DNA from: a virus
Length of the DNA: 27,255 nucleotides
Reading direction: 5' to 3' (one strand)
IMG/VR virus record: IMGVR_UViG_3300020404_002605
Span: 1-27,255 of that record
The notes under the pieces: model-generated
What the model was told of the DNA's origin: nothing
Database searches by the model: none
Seen by the model: the letters and a program-made list of their open reading frames with translations, nothing else
Shown here: in pieces, positions 6,270 through 14,138 of the stretch
Position numbering within the stretch: position 1 is the first letter of the stretch
Layout of the letters: the number at the start of each line of letters is the position of its first letter
Translations under genes and position numbers: made by a program

Positions 6270-6683
6270 ATGAGTACAAATTTTGAATTATTTCCTGGTA
6301 AGAATCTAAGTGGATTGTTTAAAAACATCTATGATAATCAGCAAAACAAGAAACAGAAGATTTCAGAACTAATTGCTGAAATGAAGAAAGTAATTAGACA
6401 TTCTGGTGATATGGCAGTGATTGGTCCAATCATAAAAGATTTAGTTGATACTTCAGTTAGAAACGATGAATCATTACTTAAGATGGCAGCTATTGCACAA
6501 AGAATGGTGGCATCAAAAGAAAAAGTAGATGGTGATACAGGATTCCTTAGTGATAAGGAGAAAGAACAACTTCTTCAACAATTAGAAGATACTGCGTTTG
6601 AAATAACAAATGAAAAAGAAAAAATTGAGGATTTAACTAACGAAGTTGAAGAATTAAAACAGAAGGTAGATACCGATGAGTAG
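6270..6683 (+). CDS. Hypothetical coiled-coil protein (137 aa), first gene of the baseplate cluster
   Basis: Not recognised by family. The N-terminal part (NFELFPGKNLSGLFKNIYDNQQNKKQKISELIAEM) and the middle (DMAVIGPIIKDLVDTSVRNDESLLKMAAIAQRMV) look helical and globular. Residues about 95-134 form a clear acidic coiled coil (LLQQLEDTAFEITNEKEKI, then EVEELKQKV). There is no signal or membrane segment. The first gene after the late promoter motif, it overlaps the gp5-like gene by 8 bases, so the two products are probably made together. The place suggests a baseplate or tail-assembly factor, but that rests on neighbourhood only. Confidence 0.72.
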   Translation: MSTNFELFPGKNLSGLFKNIYDNQQNKKQKISELIAEMKKVIRHSGDMAVIGPIIKDLVDTSVRNDESLLKMAAIAQRMVASKEKVDGDTGFLSDKEKEQLLQQLEDTAFEITNEKEKIEDLTNEVEELKQKVDTDE

Positions 6684-7914
6684 AAGGATACTTGCACAAT
6701 CAATAAACCGAAACAGACGAAGTGAGAATAAAAACATCGGACTTGGTTTGGTAATGGATATAATCTTAGATGAAAGTTCTGAGGCAATAAGTGATATAAT
6801 AGATGCTGGAGAAGACCAAACAGATAGAAACTTCAGTATGATTGGTTCTGCTAAAATAAGAAAACTAAATGATATCTCTACAAAAACAGAATCTTTAATA
6901 TATTATCAACCATATGATTATTCTTTTTTAGATTTACCAATTAAAGGAGAAATAGTAGAACTTGTAGAATCCGATACAGGTAGTGTATATTACAGAAGAC
7001 TTATTTCAGCAAACTTAAATACTGGTAATGCTAAAGTAAATGCACAATCAAGATATTTTAACGAAGATGAAGCTGGAAGTGGAAACAGTAAAAATTATTC
7101 ACAAACTTCTCAAACAGGAACTACAAGAAAAGAAAATAAAAGTTCAACTGATAATGCAGACTTCGGAGAATATTTTTCAAAAGAAAAAATAAATCATTTA
7201 AAATTATACGAGGGTGATAAAGTAATACAAAGTAGATTTGGACAATCAATTCGTTTTAGTGGATATAATAATACAGATAATGCATTTGCTCCTAGTATTG
7301 TAATACGAAATAGACAAGGAAGTAAATCTCTAAATGATTTAAAGATTGGAGATATTGTTGAAGAAAACTTTGTTGATGATGGTTCGATTATCGCTTTAAC
7401 TAGTCCAGATAAATTAATAAACTTCACACCAGGTACAGTTGATACACCATTAGAAACAGAACCAATATATGCAGAAGAACCTGAACTAAAGGGAACAGAC
7501 CAAGCACTAATTAATAGTGGTAGAATAATACTATCATCAAAAGATTCCGAAATGTTATTTTACTCAAAGGGAAATTACTCTTTTATATCAGATGGTAAAC
7601 TTACAATAGATAATGGATTAGATGGTGCTGAAATGGATTTCAATGGGGATGTATTAGTTACTACTAACGATAATGATGTAAAAATACTAGCAGGTGCAGG
7701 TGAAATATATCTTAACACAGAAGAAAATACAGAACCTTTAGTAAGAGGACAGGTTTTAGTTGATTTAATGGGTGACCTAATTGATGCAATAAATGCACAA
7801 GTGTTTTCAACACCAGCTGGACCAACTGCACCAGGACCAAACAATAGAGGTGATTTTAATAAAATAAAATCTAAGTTAGAAACATTCTTATCAACTCTTA
7901 ACTATACGGAGTAA
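6676..7914 (+). CDS. gp5-like baseplate hub/spike protein without a lysozyme domain
   Basis: Probable central baseplate (tail spike/hub) component. The N-terminal basic stretch leads into beta-rich segments at about 84-112 (DLPIKGEIVELVESDTGSVY) and 176-250 (LKLYEGDKVIQSRFGQSIRF). These look like the OB-fold of gp5-type spike proteins, interrupted by a low-complexity Ser/Asn/Thr loop at about 130-162. Residues about 275-355 are repetitive short strands (SGRIILSSKDSEMLFYSK, SFISDGKLTIDN, MDFNGDVLVTTNDNDVKI), as in a beta-helical needle. A Pro-rich linker and a C-terminal helix end the protein. The muramidase domain that sits in the middle of T4 gp5 is not seen; peptidoglycan cleavage may instead fall to the protein at 2343. 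Its neighbours gp25 and gp6 support a baseplate role. The gp5 assignment is by pattern, not proven homology. Confidence 0.62.
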   Translation: MSRRILAQSINRNRRSENKNIGLGLVMDIILDESSEAISDIIDAGEDQTDRNFSMIGSAKIRKLNDISTKTESLIYYQPYDYSFLDLPIKGEIVELVESDTGSVYYRRLISANLNTGNAKVNAQSRYFNEDEAGSGNSKNYSQTSQTGTTRKENKSSTDNADFGEYFSKEKINHLKLYEGDKVIQSRFGQSIRFSGYNNTDNAFAPSIVIRNRQGSKSLNDLKIGDIVEENFVDDGSIIALTSPDKLINFTPGTVDTPLETEPIYAEEPELKGTDQALINSGRIILSSKDSEMLFYSKGNYSFISDGKLTIDNGLDGAEMDFNGDVLVTTNDNDVKILAGAGEIYLNTEENTEPLVRGQVLVDLMGDLIDAINAQVFSTPAGPTAPGPNNRGDFNKIKSKLETFLSTLNYTE

Positions 7915-7917
7915 TAT

Positions 7918-8766
7918 ATGTCTTTCAAGATATTCAAACAAAATATGTTATCTTTCATGCAGAGAGAAACTACTGTACAAGTATCTTCAACTAAACTTGG
8001 TGTACCGGCATGGAGACCAGATTTACGATATTACAATGGTGATATTGTAAACGATAGTGGTACTGATTGGAAAGCTACAACTAAAACTCATATCTCTACA
8101 CCAGATAATGATATAGAAACAGGTAAACCATCAGTTAACAGTACTACATGGCAAGCAGTTGCTGGACTTGTAATTGACCCTTTAAATCCAACTTCTCCAA
8201 CATCTGACCAGATTACACGAGAAAATAAAACTGTAAAAATATCTAATGAAGTAGATTCATATGATGATTTTGCAAAAAAACTAACTAGTGAATATGATAA
8301 TTGTATTAAAAGAGGATTTCAACAACCTGGTATATTTGGTAAAGTACCTTTACAAGTAGGTAATACTGATTTAATGGAAACTCTTTTAAAATTAGCGTGT
8401 GTAAAGGCTCTAAATATAAAGGAAGGTAATCATGCATTTATAGATGATATTGGAGAGGCAGTTGTAAAAGGATATTGGGTAGGTGCAGAATTATCAAAAT
8501 CAATTCCACCATTAGCTACTACACCACCTGCGTTTCTAAATATTTCAACAACAACTGCACCAATAAGTAATGCTGGTGTATGGAAACCGATAGGTCCAAC
8601 TCCACCACTTGATGATGCCGAGGTTTTTTTAGATTTATTAATACCATCAATGCAAGTACATCTTACAACTATTGCAGGAACTTATATTTTAGAGTCATTA
8701 TATCCTGGTGTTCCTGTTTCTAAAAACCCATCAATATTACCATTTACAGGATATTCAGTTCCATAA
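7918..8766 (+). CDS. Structural protein with a CBM5/12-like carbohydrate-binding insert
   Basis: Probable baseplate-associated structural protein (282 aa). Residues about 31-81 have the spacing of aromatic and glycine residues found in carbohydrate-binding modules of families 5/12: W32, YYNGDIV (38-44), GTDWKA (48-53), P71 and W78. The rest reads as a conserved phage core: DSYDDFAKKLTSEYDNCIKRG, then IFGKVPLQVGNTDLMETLLK, a glycine/alanine-rich helix (GEAVVKGYWVGAELSKSIPP), proline-rich loops and a final segment (PSMQVHLTTIAGTYILESLYPG). It starts 3 bases after the gp5-like gene with GGAG in the gap region, and the late promoter at 8785 follows it. The core appears to be a tail/baseplate protein with the module inserted near the N-terminus. 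The sugar-binding role is inferred from the residue pattern only. Confidence 0.6.
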   Translation: MSFKIFKQNMLSFMQRETTVQVSSTKLGVPAWRPDLRYYNGDIVNDSGTDWKATTKTHISTPDNDIETGKPSVNSTTWQAVAGLVIDPLNPTSPTSDQITRENKTVKISNEVDSYDDFAKKLTSEYDNCIKRGFQQPGIFGKVPLQVGNTDLMETLLKLACVKALNIKEGNHAFIDDIGEAVVKGYWVGAELSKSIPPLATTPPAFLNISTTTAPISNAGVWKPIGPTPPLDDAEVFLDLLIPSMQVHLTTIAGTYILESLYPGVPVSKNPSILPFTGYSVP

Positions 8767-8784
8767 CCATAAAATTAAAGAACA

Positions 8785-8795
8785 TATATTTATAT
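8785..8795 (+). promoter_or_regulatory. Putative late promoter (TATATTTATAT) before the gene at 8816
   Basis: Exact copy of the 11-base motif, 20 bases before the ATG at 8816, in the 49-base gap after 8766. The same 20-base distance is seen at 6239. No TTG box is present near -33. Confidence 0.7.
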
Positions 8796-8815
8796 TAAGA
8801 TAAACAGATTTCAAA

Positions 8816-9400
8816 ATGAACAACAAACAATTAATAAAAGTAATAAAGACACTTGTAGAGGCCGAGGTTGCCAAAAAACAAGCACAATTTTTATCTAAAA
8901 CATTTCCTAAGATTTTAGATGAAGAAGTCAAGAAACGATTAGCAGAGGTGAAGGGAGGTGTAGTCAGCGTTCCCTCTACGCAAGTTCCACAATTAACGAA
9001 TGAGGTAGACCCATTTGAACAAGCAGAACTTGCATTACAGGAACAAAGACAGACACCGAAAAAACAATTCACTAAGAATGCTGTTATCAATGAAGTTTTG
9101 AATAATACAAAACCATTTACAAAAGAACAAAGAAGTGCAACACCAGGTGGTGGAGCATCTGTATTAGATAAATTTCAACAACCTGTAAATGAGAGTATGG
9201 ATAAAACAGTTAGTTTTACATCTCAAGGAGCAGGTGCAGGTATTGAAGGTATGAAAGCTCAGATGGCACAAAAGATGGGTTATGGTGAAGTAAGACAACA
9301 ACCAAATAAAACTGGTTTAGGAGTAAAAACAGGATTACCTGGTTTAGATAGAATTTTAAATAGAGATAATTCAGAACTTGTTAAAAAGTTTAAAAGATAA
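8816..9400 (+). CDS. Hypothetical protein upstream of gp25 (194 aa)
   Basis: Not recognised. It is basic and glutamine-rich. The first 45 residues are helical (QLIKVIKTLVEAEVAKKQAQ, then KTFPKILDEEVKKRLAEV), the middle is low complexity, and a Gly/Ala-rich stretch (SQGAGAGIEGMKAQMAQKMGYG) lies near 135-157. The C-terminus is positively charged (NRDNSELVKKFKR). Only a weak ribosome binding site precedes the ATG. It heads a late transcript continuing to gp25 and gp6 and ends 10 bases before gp25, so a tail or baseplate accessory or chaperone role is likely by position only. Confidence 0.68.
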   Translation: MNNKQLIKVIKTLVEAEVAKKQAQFLSKTFPKILDEEVKKRLAEVKGGVVSVPSTQVPQLTNEVDPFEQAELALQEQRQTPKKQFTKNAVINEVLNNTKPFTKEQRSATPGGGASVLDKFQQPVNESMDKTVSFTSQGAGAGIEGMKAQMAQKMGYGEVRQQPNKTGLGVKTGLPGLDRILNRDNSELVKKFKR

Positions 9401-9410
9401 GGAGTAAATT

Positions 9411-9842
9411 GTGGCATATATTCTTGATAAAAAAGTAGTAAAAGATACTGAAGAGTTTAACGACTTTGCATATGGTATTACTTTACCTGTACAACGAGGT
9501 GAAACAGGAATGTTTGCACAAGCATTTTCATCATTTGAACAAGCAAAATCAAATTTAAAGAATTTGTTATTAACTTCAAAAGGTGAAAGAATATTACAAC
9601 CAAATTTTGGTACTGGTTTAAAATCATTATTATTTGAACAGAACACCGATTTATTGGCTGAAAATATAGAAAAGGTAATTACAAGTAGTGTTAAGTTTTG
9701 GTTACCATATATTAATATAGATGAGATTGATGTAAAAATGACCGATGAGATGAAGGATAATAATAGAGCAGATGTATCAGTATCGTTTACAGTAGGTAAT
9801 CAAATAGATTTACAAGAAATAACATTTACAGTTAGGGGATAA
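9411..9842 (+). CDS. 25: gp25-like baseplate wedge protein
   Basis: Component of the baseplate wedge, of the T4 gp25 / type VI secretion TssE family. At 143 residues it matches T4 gp25 (132). The family pattern is visible: DFAYGITLPVQRGETG, AQAFSSFEQAKSNLKNLLLT, then SKGERILQPNFGTGLKSLLFEQ, the segment around the conserved E-R-x-x-x-P-x-F-G-x-x-L. A beta-rich C-terminus follows (IDVKMTDEMKDNNRADVSVS). The start is GTG at 9411, supported by GGAG 6 bases upstream (9401-9404). In the known assembly gp25 caps wedge gp6 and nucleates sheath polymerisation; gp6 follows 7 bases later. Confidence 0.92.
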   Translation: MAYILDKKVVKDTEEFNDFAYGITLPVQRGETGMFAQAFSSFEQAKSNLKNLLLTSKGERILQPNFGTGLKSLLFEQNTDLLAENIEKVITSSVKFWLPYINIDEIDVKMTDEMKDNNRADVSVSFTVGNQIDLQEITFTVRG

Positions 9843-9849
9843 ATAAGAT

Positions 9850-11862
9850 ATGGCATTAAATAGTGTAACAAGAAAGAGTAATCAAGGTAGAGATATAAAG
9901 TATCTTAATAAAGATTTTTCTGCATTCAGAGAAAATCTAATTGAGTATGCAAAAACATATTTCCCAAAAACATATACTGATTTTAATGAATCTTCTCCTG
10001 GTATGATGTTTATCGAGATGGCATCTTATGTTGGAGATGTTTTATCTTATTATGTAGATGATTCATTAAAAGAATCATTCATGTTATATGCGGAAGATAA
10101 GAAAAACGTATTAGCATTATCAGAATACTTAGGATATAAACCAAAAGTAACTTCACCTGCAATTACTAAATTAGCAGTTTATCAATTAGTACCAAAAATT
10201 GGTAGTGGAGATACAATAAGACCTGATTCAAAATACTACTTAAGAATTAAAGAAGGAATGGTAGTAGAAAGTACTGAAGGAACATCATTCAGAACTACTG
10301 AGTTAGTAGATTTTAATGTAGAGGATGATAGAGAAATAACAGTATATGAAACTGATGGTTTAAATCAACCAACAAAATATCTTGTAAAGAAATTTGTAAA
10401 TGCAATATCAGCTGAATTAAGAACAGTTGATGTATCATTTGGAACACCACAACAGTTTTCAAAAATAGATTTAGCAGAAGATAACATAATTGATATTTAC
10501 GATGTAAGAGATTCAAATGGTAACAGATGGTACAAAGTTCCTTATCTTGCACAAGAAATGGTTTATGTTGATTATGCAACATCAGAACAAACTGATAAGG
10601 ATTTATTACAATTTAAAGATTCAGTTCCTAATATTCTTAAAGTAATTAAAACTTCAAGAAGATTTACTACAAGAATAAATGAAGATAACTCAACAACTAT
10701 TGTATTTGGTGGAGGAAATCAAACCAATGATGAAACACTAATTCCTAATTTTAAAAATGTAGGATTGGGATTAAACAACTCAATAGATAGATTGGGTGCA
10801 TCATTTGACCCATCTAATTTCTTAAAAACAAAATCATATGGACAAGCACCATCTAACACAACACTAACAGTAAGTTACTTAGTAGGTGGAGGTGTTGCAT
10901 CAAATGTTAAATCAGGAACTATTACTAGAATAGATAGTATAGAGTTTGATGAAGATACATCATTCTTTACAACTGCTGAACAATCAGCATATAGAGAAGT
11001 TCAAAATTCAGTAGCGTGTGATAACGAAGAACCAGCAACTGGTGGAAAGGGTGCAGATACGATTGAAGAGATTAGAGAAAATGCACTAGCAAACTTTGGT
11101 TCACAAAACAGAGCGGTAACAAGAAAAGATTATCAAGTAAGAGCATTATCATTACCTCCTAAGTTCGGTGGAATAGCAAAAGCATATTGTTCACCAGATG
11201 GTGAGTTAGATTTAAATTCACCTGCTTCTATTTTATCAAGTCAAGATTCTTTAGAAGAATTTACAAGTTTAGTTCAAAGTTTAAGAGATAAAGATTTAAC
11301 AGAACAACAAGTTAAAGATGAAGTAACTAAGTTTCTTGCAAATAAGAAAAGTTCAGTTAGTGAAAAAAATAATCCATTTGCAATTAACTTATATGTACTT
11401 GGATATAATTCAAATAAAAACTTAACTACATTAAACAGAGCAGTAAAAGAAAATCTAAAAACATATTTAAGTGAATATAGATTACTTACAGATGGTGTTA
11501 ATATTATAAATGGATTTATTATAAACGTTGGAGTTGATTTTGAGATAAGAGTATATGGTGGATATAATAAAAGACAAGTATTAACAAGAGTAACTTCAGA
11601 ACTTAAAAATTATTTTAATACAGATAATTGGACATTTAATATGCCAATTAATATTTCTGAAGTTGAGTTATTAATTGCAGGTGTTGAGGGAGTTCAATCA
11701 GTACCAAAATGTGAAATCATTAACAAATGTTTAGGAAACTATTCTTCGAATTCATATAATATATCAGATGCAACTAAAGGTAAAATGGTTTATCCATCTT
11801 TAGACCCATCTGTATTTGAAGTTAAGTTTCCAAATAAAGATATAAGAGGGAGAGTAGTATAA
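9850..11862 (+). CDS. 6: gp6-like baseplate wedge protein
   Basis: Large baseplate wedge subunit that forms the ring linking wedges in T4-type tails. At 670 residues it is close to T4 gp6 (660). The typical opening is present: YLNKDFSAFRENLIEYAKTY, then FPKTYTDFNESSPGMMFIEM and SYVGDVLSYYVDDSLKE. The central J-like region has ETLIPNF and GGGNQTNDET, then GKGADTIEEIRENALANFGSQNRAV with TRKDYQVRAL, the strongly conserved baseplate J/gp6 segment near residues 395-430. The C-terminus contains INISEVELLIAGVEGVQSV. Its stop codon overlaps the next ATG (TAATG at 11860), indicating coupled translation. Family call is firm. Confidence 0.93.
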   Translation: MALNSVTRKSNQGRDIKYLNKDFSAFRENLIEYAKTYFPKTYTDFNESSPGMMFIEMASYVGDVLSYYVDDSLKESFMLYAEDKKNVLALSEYLGYKPKVTSPAITKLAVYQLVPKIGSGDTIRPDSKYYLRIKEGMVVESTEGTSFRTTELVDFNVEDDREITVYETDGLNQPTKYLVKKFVNAISAELRTVDVSFGTPQQFSKIDLAEDNIIDIYDVRDSNGNRWYKVPYLAQEMVYVDYATSEQTDKDLLQFKDSVPNILKVIKTSRRFTTRINEDNSTTIVFGGGNQTNDETLIPNFKNVGLGLNNSIDRLGASFDPSNFLKTKSYGQAPSNTTLTVSYLVGGGVASNVKSGTITRIDSIEFDEDTSFFTTAEQSAYREVQNSVACDNEEPATGGKGADTIEEIRENALANFGSQNRAVTRKDYQVRALSLPPKFGGIAKAYCSPDGELDLNSPASILSSQDSLEEFTSLVQSLRDKDLTEQQVKDEVTKFLANKKSSVSEKNNPFAINLYVLGYNSNKNLTTLNRAVKENLKTYLSEYRLLTDGVNIINGFIINVGVDFEIRVYGGYNKRQVLTRVTSELKNYFNTDNWTFNMPINISEVELLIAGVEGVQSVPKCEIINKCLGNYSSNSYNISDATKGKMVYPSLDPSVFEVKFPNKDIRGRVV

Positions 11863-12920
11863 TGTTTTATTTCGTAACCGCATCAAAGGATGCAAGTATA
11901 TATTTACAACAACCAAAACAAAATACTGGTTTTGATGAGATACTAGAAGTATCTAAAGTTTACTATGGTAATCTTAAAGATACTGCTCGTTCATTAATCA
12001 AGTTTGAAACAACACCACTTTCACAATCTATTGCTAGTGGAGAAGTTACAATGAGTTTGGCAACAATGATTATTAGACAATGTGAGGCAAACGAAATACC
12101 AACTGATTATACGATATATGCATATCCAGTTTCTCAATCATGGGATATGGGAATCGGTACAAGATTCGATGAGATATCAACAGATGGATGTACTTGGGAA
12201 TCAAGAAAAACAAGTGTTAGTTGGTTAAATGGTTCAGCATCTTTAGAAAGTTCTGGTTCATTTAATGGTAAAGGAGGAATGTGGTTCACTGGTTCATTTG
12301 CATCTCAATCATATAGTTATGAAACTGCTGATATTGAAATGGATGTAACAGTACCTTTTAATAGTTGGATTGGTGGTACACTTGGAAATGAAGGATTCAT
12401 AATAAAACACGATTCATCATTAGAAAATGATACCGTAGATTACGGACAATTAAAATTCTTTAGTAAAGAAACAAATACTATCTATCAACCAAAAGTAAGA
12501 ATAGGTTGGGATGATTCTGTTTTTAATACAGGTTCTCTAACTGCACTTACATCGGATGATATTCATGTAACATTCAAAAGACTAAAAACTAGATATAGAA
12601 GAGGAAGTAAACCTACAATTAGAGTATTTGGTAGAGAAAAATATCCTCTTAAAACCTACACCAACGAATATGCTTATACTGATGTATATTTTTTACCATC
12701 AACAACATATTACCAAATCAAAGATATAATAACAGATGAAATAATAGTTCCATTTAGTGATTACACAAAAGTTAGTTGTGATTCAAATGGTAATTTCTTC
12801 AAATTGAATTTAACAAATTGGGAAATCAATAGAGATTATTTTATTGAAATAAAAGTAGATAGAGATGGTGTAATTGAATATTTTGAAGATAGAGATTTAA
12901 CTTTTACTGTGGAATTATAA
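11862..12920 (+). CDS. Structural protein with DNRLRE-like N-terminal domain
   Basis: Probable baseplate or tail structural protein (352 aa). Residues 1 to about 125 resemble a DNRLRE domain, a beta-sandwich often found on surface or carbohydrate-active proteins: TASKDASIYLQQPKQNTGFD, EILEVSKVYYG, then RSLIKFETTPLSQ, paired hydrophobic strands, a DYTIYAYPVSQSWDMG segment and a later TDGCTWESR. The remainder is also beta-rich, with conserved aromatic residues (VRIGWDDSVFNTG; PTIRVFGREKYPLKTYTNEY). Its ATG overlaps the gp6 stop, and it ends 1 base before the next gene. There is no signal peptide. The DNRLRE similarity is by pattern; the position after gp6 is occupied in many marine T4-like phages by uncharacterised structural proteins. 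Confidence 0.62.
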   Translation: MFYFVTASKDASIYLQQPKQNTGFDEILEVSKVYYGNLKDTARSLIKFETTPLSQSIASGEVTMSLATMIIRQCEANEIPTDYTIYAYPVSQSWDMGIGTRFDEISTDGCTWESRKTSVSWLNGSASLESSGSFNGKGGMWFTGSFASQSYSYETADIEMDVTVPFNSWIGGTLGNEGFIIKHDSSLENDTVDYGQLKFFSKETNTIYQPKVRIGWDDSVFNTGSLTALTSDDIHVTFKRLKTRYRRGSKPTIRVFGREKYPLKTYTNEYAYTDVYFLPSTTYYQIKDIITDEIIVPFSDYTKVSCDSNGNFFKLNLTNWEINRDYFIEIKVDRDGVIEYFEDRDLTFTVEL

Positions 12921-12921
12921 A

Positions 12922-14136
12922 ATGGCATTATCAGATAGATTTAGAATAAACGAACTTACACAAAAAGGTTCAAAGGCAATTAGAAGAGATTCTAAGGGTA
13001 ATATTCTTGTGTCTAAGATTGATAAGAAAGAAGGGAAACCTAAAAAGAAAAGAGAAGAACCATTTGGTTCTAAGCCAATAAAAGGAAAACAAATATCTCC
13101 AAGAACTAAATCTGATTTAAATGAAGTAGAAGAACCTTTTGTACAAGAACAAACATCTTTCGATGGAGAAACATCAGGATACATTGAAAAACCAAAGTAT
13201 AACGAAGAAGAATTACAAAAGGCACTCGATACAAAGATAGATGAATTAATCAGAAAAGAAAAACTTAAAAAAGGTAAGTATGTAAAGCAAAAAAGCTTTG
13301 ATGACCTTCGAAGAGAATTTGATTTAAAAGTAGATGAACTAGAAGATTTAAGAGAAAGATTAAATAATGCACTATCACAAATTAGTGGATTAGAATCTAG
13401 AAATTTATCATTACAACAACAACTAGATGCTAGTTTACAACAGAAAGCAGTTGCAGATAATCAAAATACAATTTTGAGTGACAGATATGGAGCATTGTTA
13501 GCAGATTTCCAAAACTCTATTATAAAAGGTACAAAGGAAGCAGTTGAAAGAGTTTCACTTACTGCACAAGTAAGAGGTTTACAAGCACAAAAAGTAAGTT
13601 TACTTGAACAGATAAAATTAAAAGATAGAATAGAGGAACAAGAAGAAGCACAACAAGAAACTGCGGCAATACTCGCAAGTTTATCTGGTCCTACTAATTC
13701 ATTCGAACAAAAAGGTAATTATGCTTGGAAGATACCAGAAGACCAAATAAAAGAACAAGTTGAACTAGATGGAGGACATACATTCTACTTTAGGTCAAAT
13801 AGAAAAAGTGCTGGTTGGAAAAATGGAACAACACTTGAGTTATATAACTTTAATGAAGAAAACGAAGTATCGTATTCTTTTAGTATAAGTGCAGGTTCTG
13901 GTGGACATGGACAACCATGGTTTAAACTTTCACCTGAAACAGGAACAATACCAGCACGAAGTGGAGAAACACCTGGTAAAGTTACTTTAGATGCAAGTAA
14001 AATAAGAAATGTAAATTCTCCAAAGGGAAGAAGAAAAGTATTTGATGATGATATTACTCTAACAATAGATGATACAACATTCCAAATGAGAGCAAGATTT
14101 TATAGAAAATTAAGAACTGGAGGAAAAGGTAATTAA
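12922..14136 (+). CDS. Coiled-coil structural protein with beta-rich C-terminal domain
   Basis: Function unknown (404 aa). Residues 1-95 are basic, disordered and lysine-rich (KKEGKPKKKREEPFGSKPIK). Residues about 110-255 form a long coiled coil (FDLKVDELEDLRERLNNALS; QQLDASLQQKAVADNQNT; EQIKLKDRIEEQEEAQQETA). Residues about 265-404 form a separate beta-rich domain with HTFYFRSNRKSAGWKNGTTL and a glycine-rich loop (SAGSGGHGQPWFKLSPETG), ending in a basic tail. A trimeric or dimeric rod carrying a globular head would fit. It is tightly packed between baseplate genes (1 base after the previous gene, 2 before the next), so a baseplate or tail-fibre attachment role is plausible by neighbourhood. 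Confidence 0.62.
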   Translation: MALSDRFRINELTQKGSKAIRRDSKGNILVSKIDKKEGKPKKKREEPFGSKPIKGKQISPRTKSDLNEVEEPFVQEQTSFDGETSGYIEKPKYNEEELQKALDTKIDELIRKEKLKKGKYVKQKSFDDLRREFDLKVDELEDLRERLNNALSQISGLESRNLSLQQQLDASLQQKAVADNQNTILSDRYGALLADFQNSIIKGTKEAVERVSLTAQVRGLQAQKVSLLEQIKLKDRIEEQEEAQQETAAILASLSGPTNSFEQKGNYAWKIPEDQIKEQVELDGGHTFYFRSNRKSAGWKNGTTLELYNFNEENEVSYSFSISAGSGGHGQPWFKLSPETGTIPARSGETPGKVTLDASKIRNVNSPKGRRKVFDDDITLTIDDTTFQMRARFYRKLRTGGKGN

Positions 14137-14138
14137 TA

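Noticed and set aside
11881-11915. A TATATATTTA stretch within the 352-residue gene considered as another late promoter
   Set aside because: It lacks the full TATATTTATAT core and lies inside coding sequence with no nearby start codon served by it.
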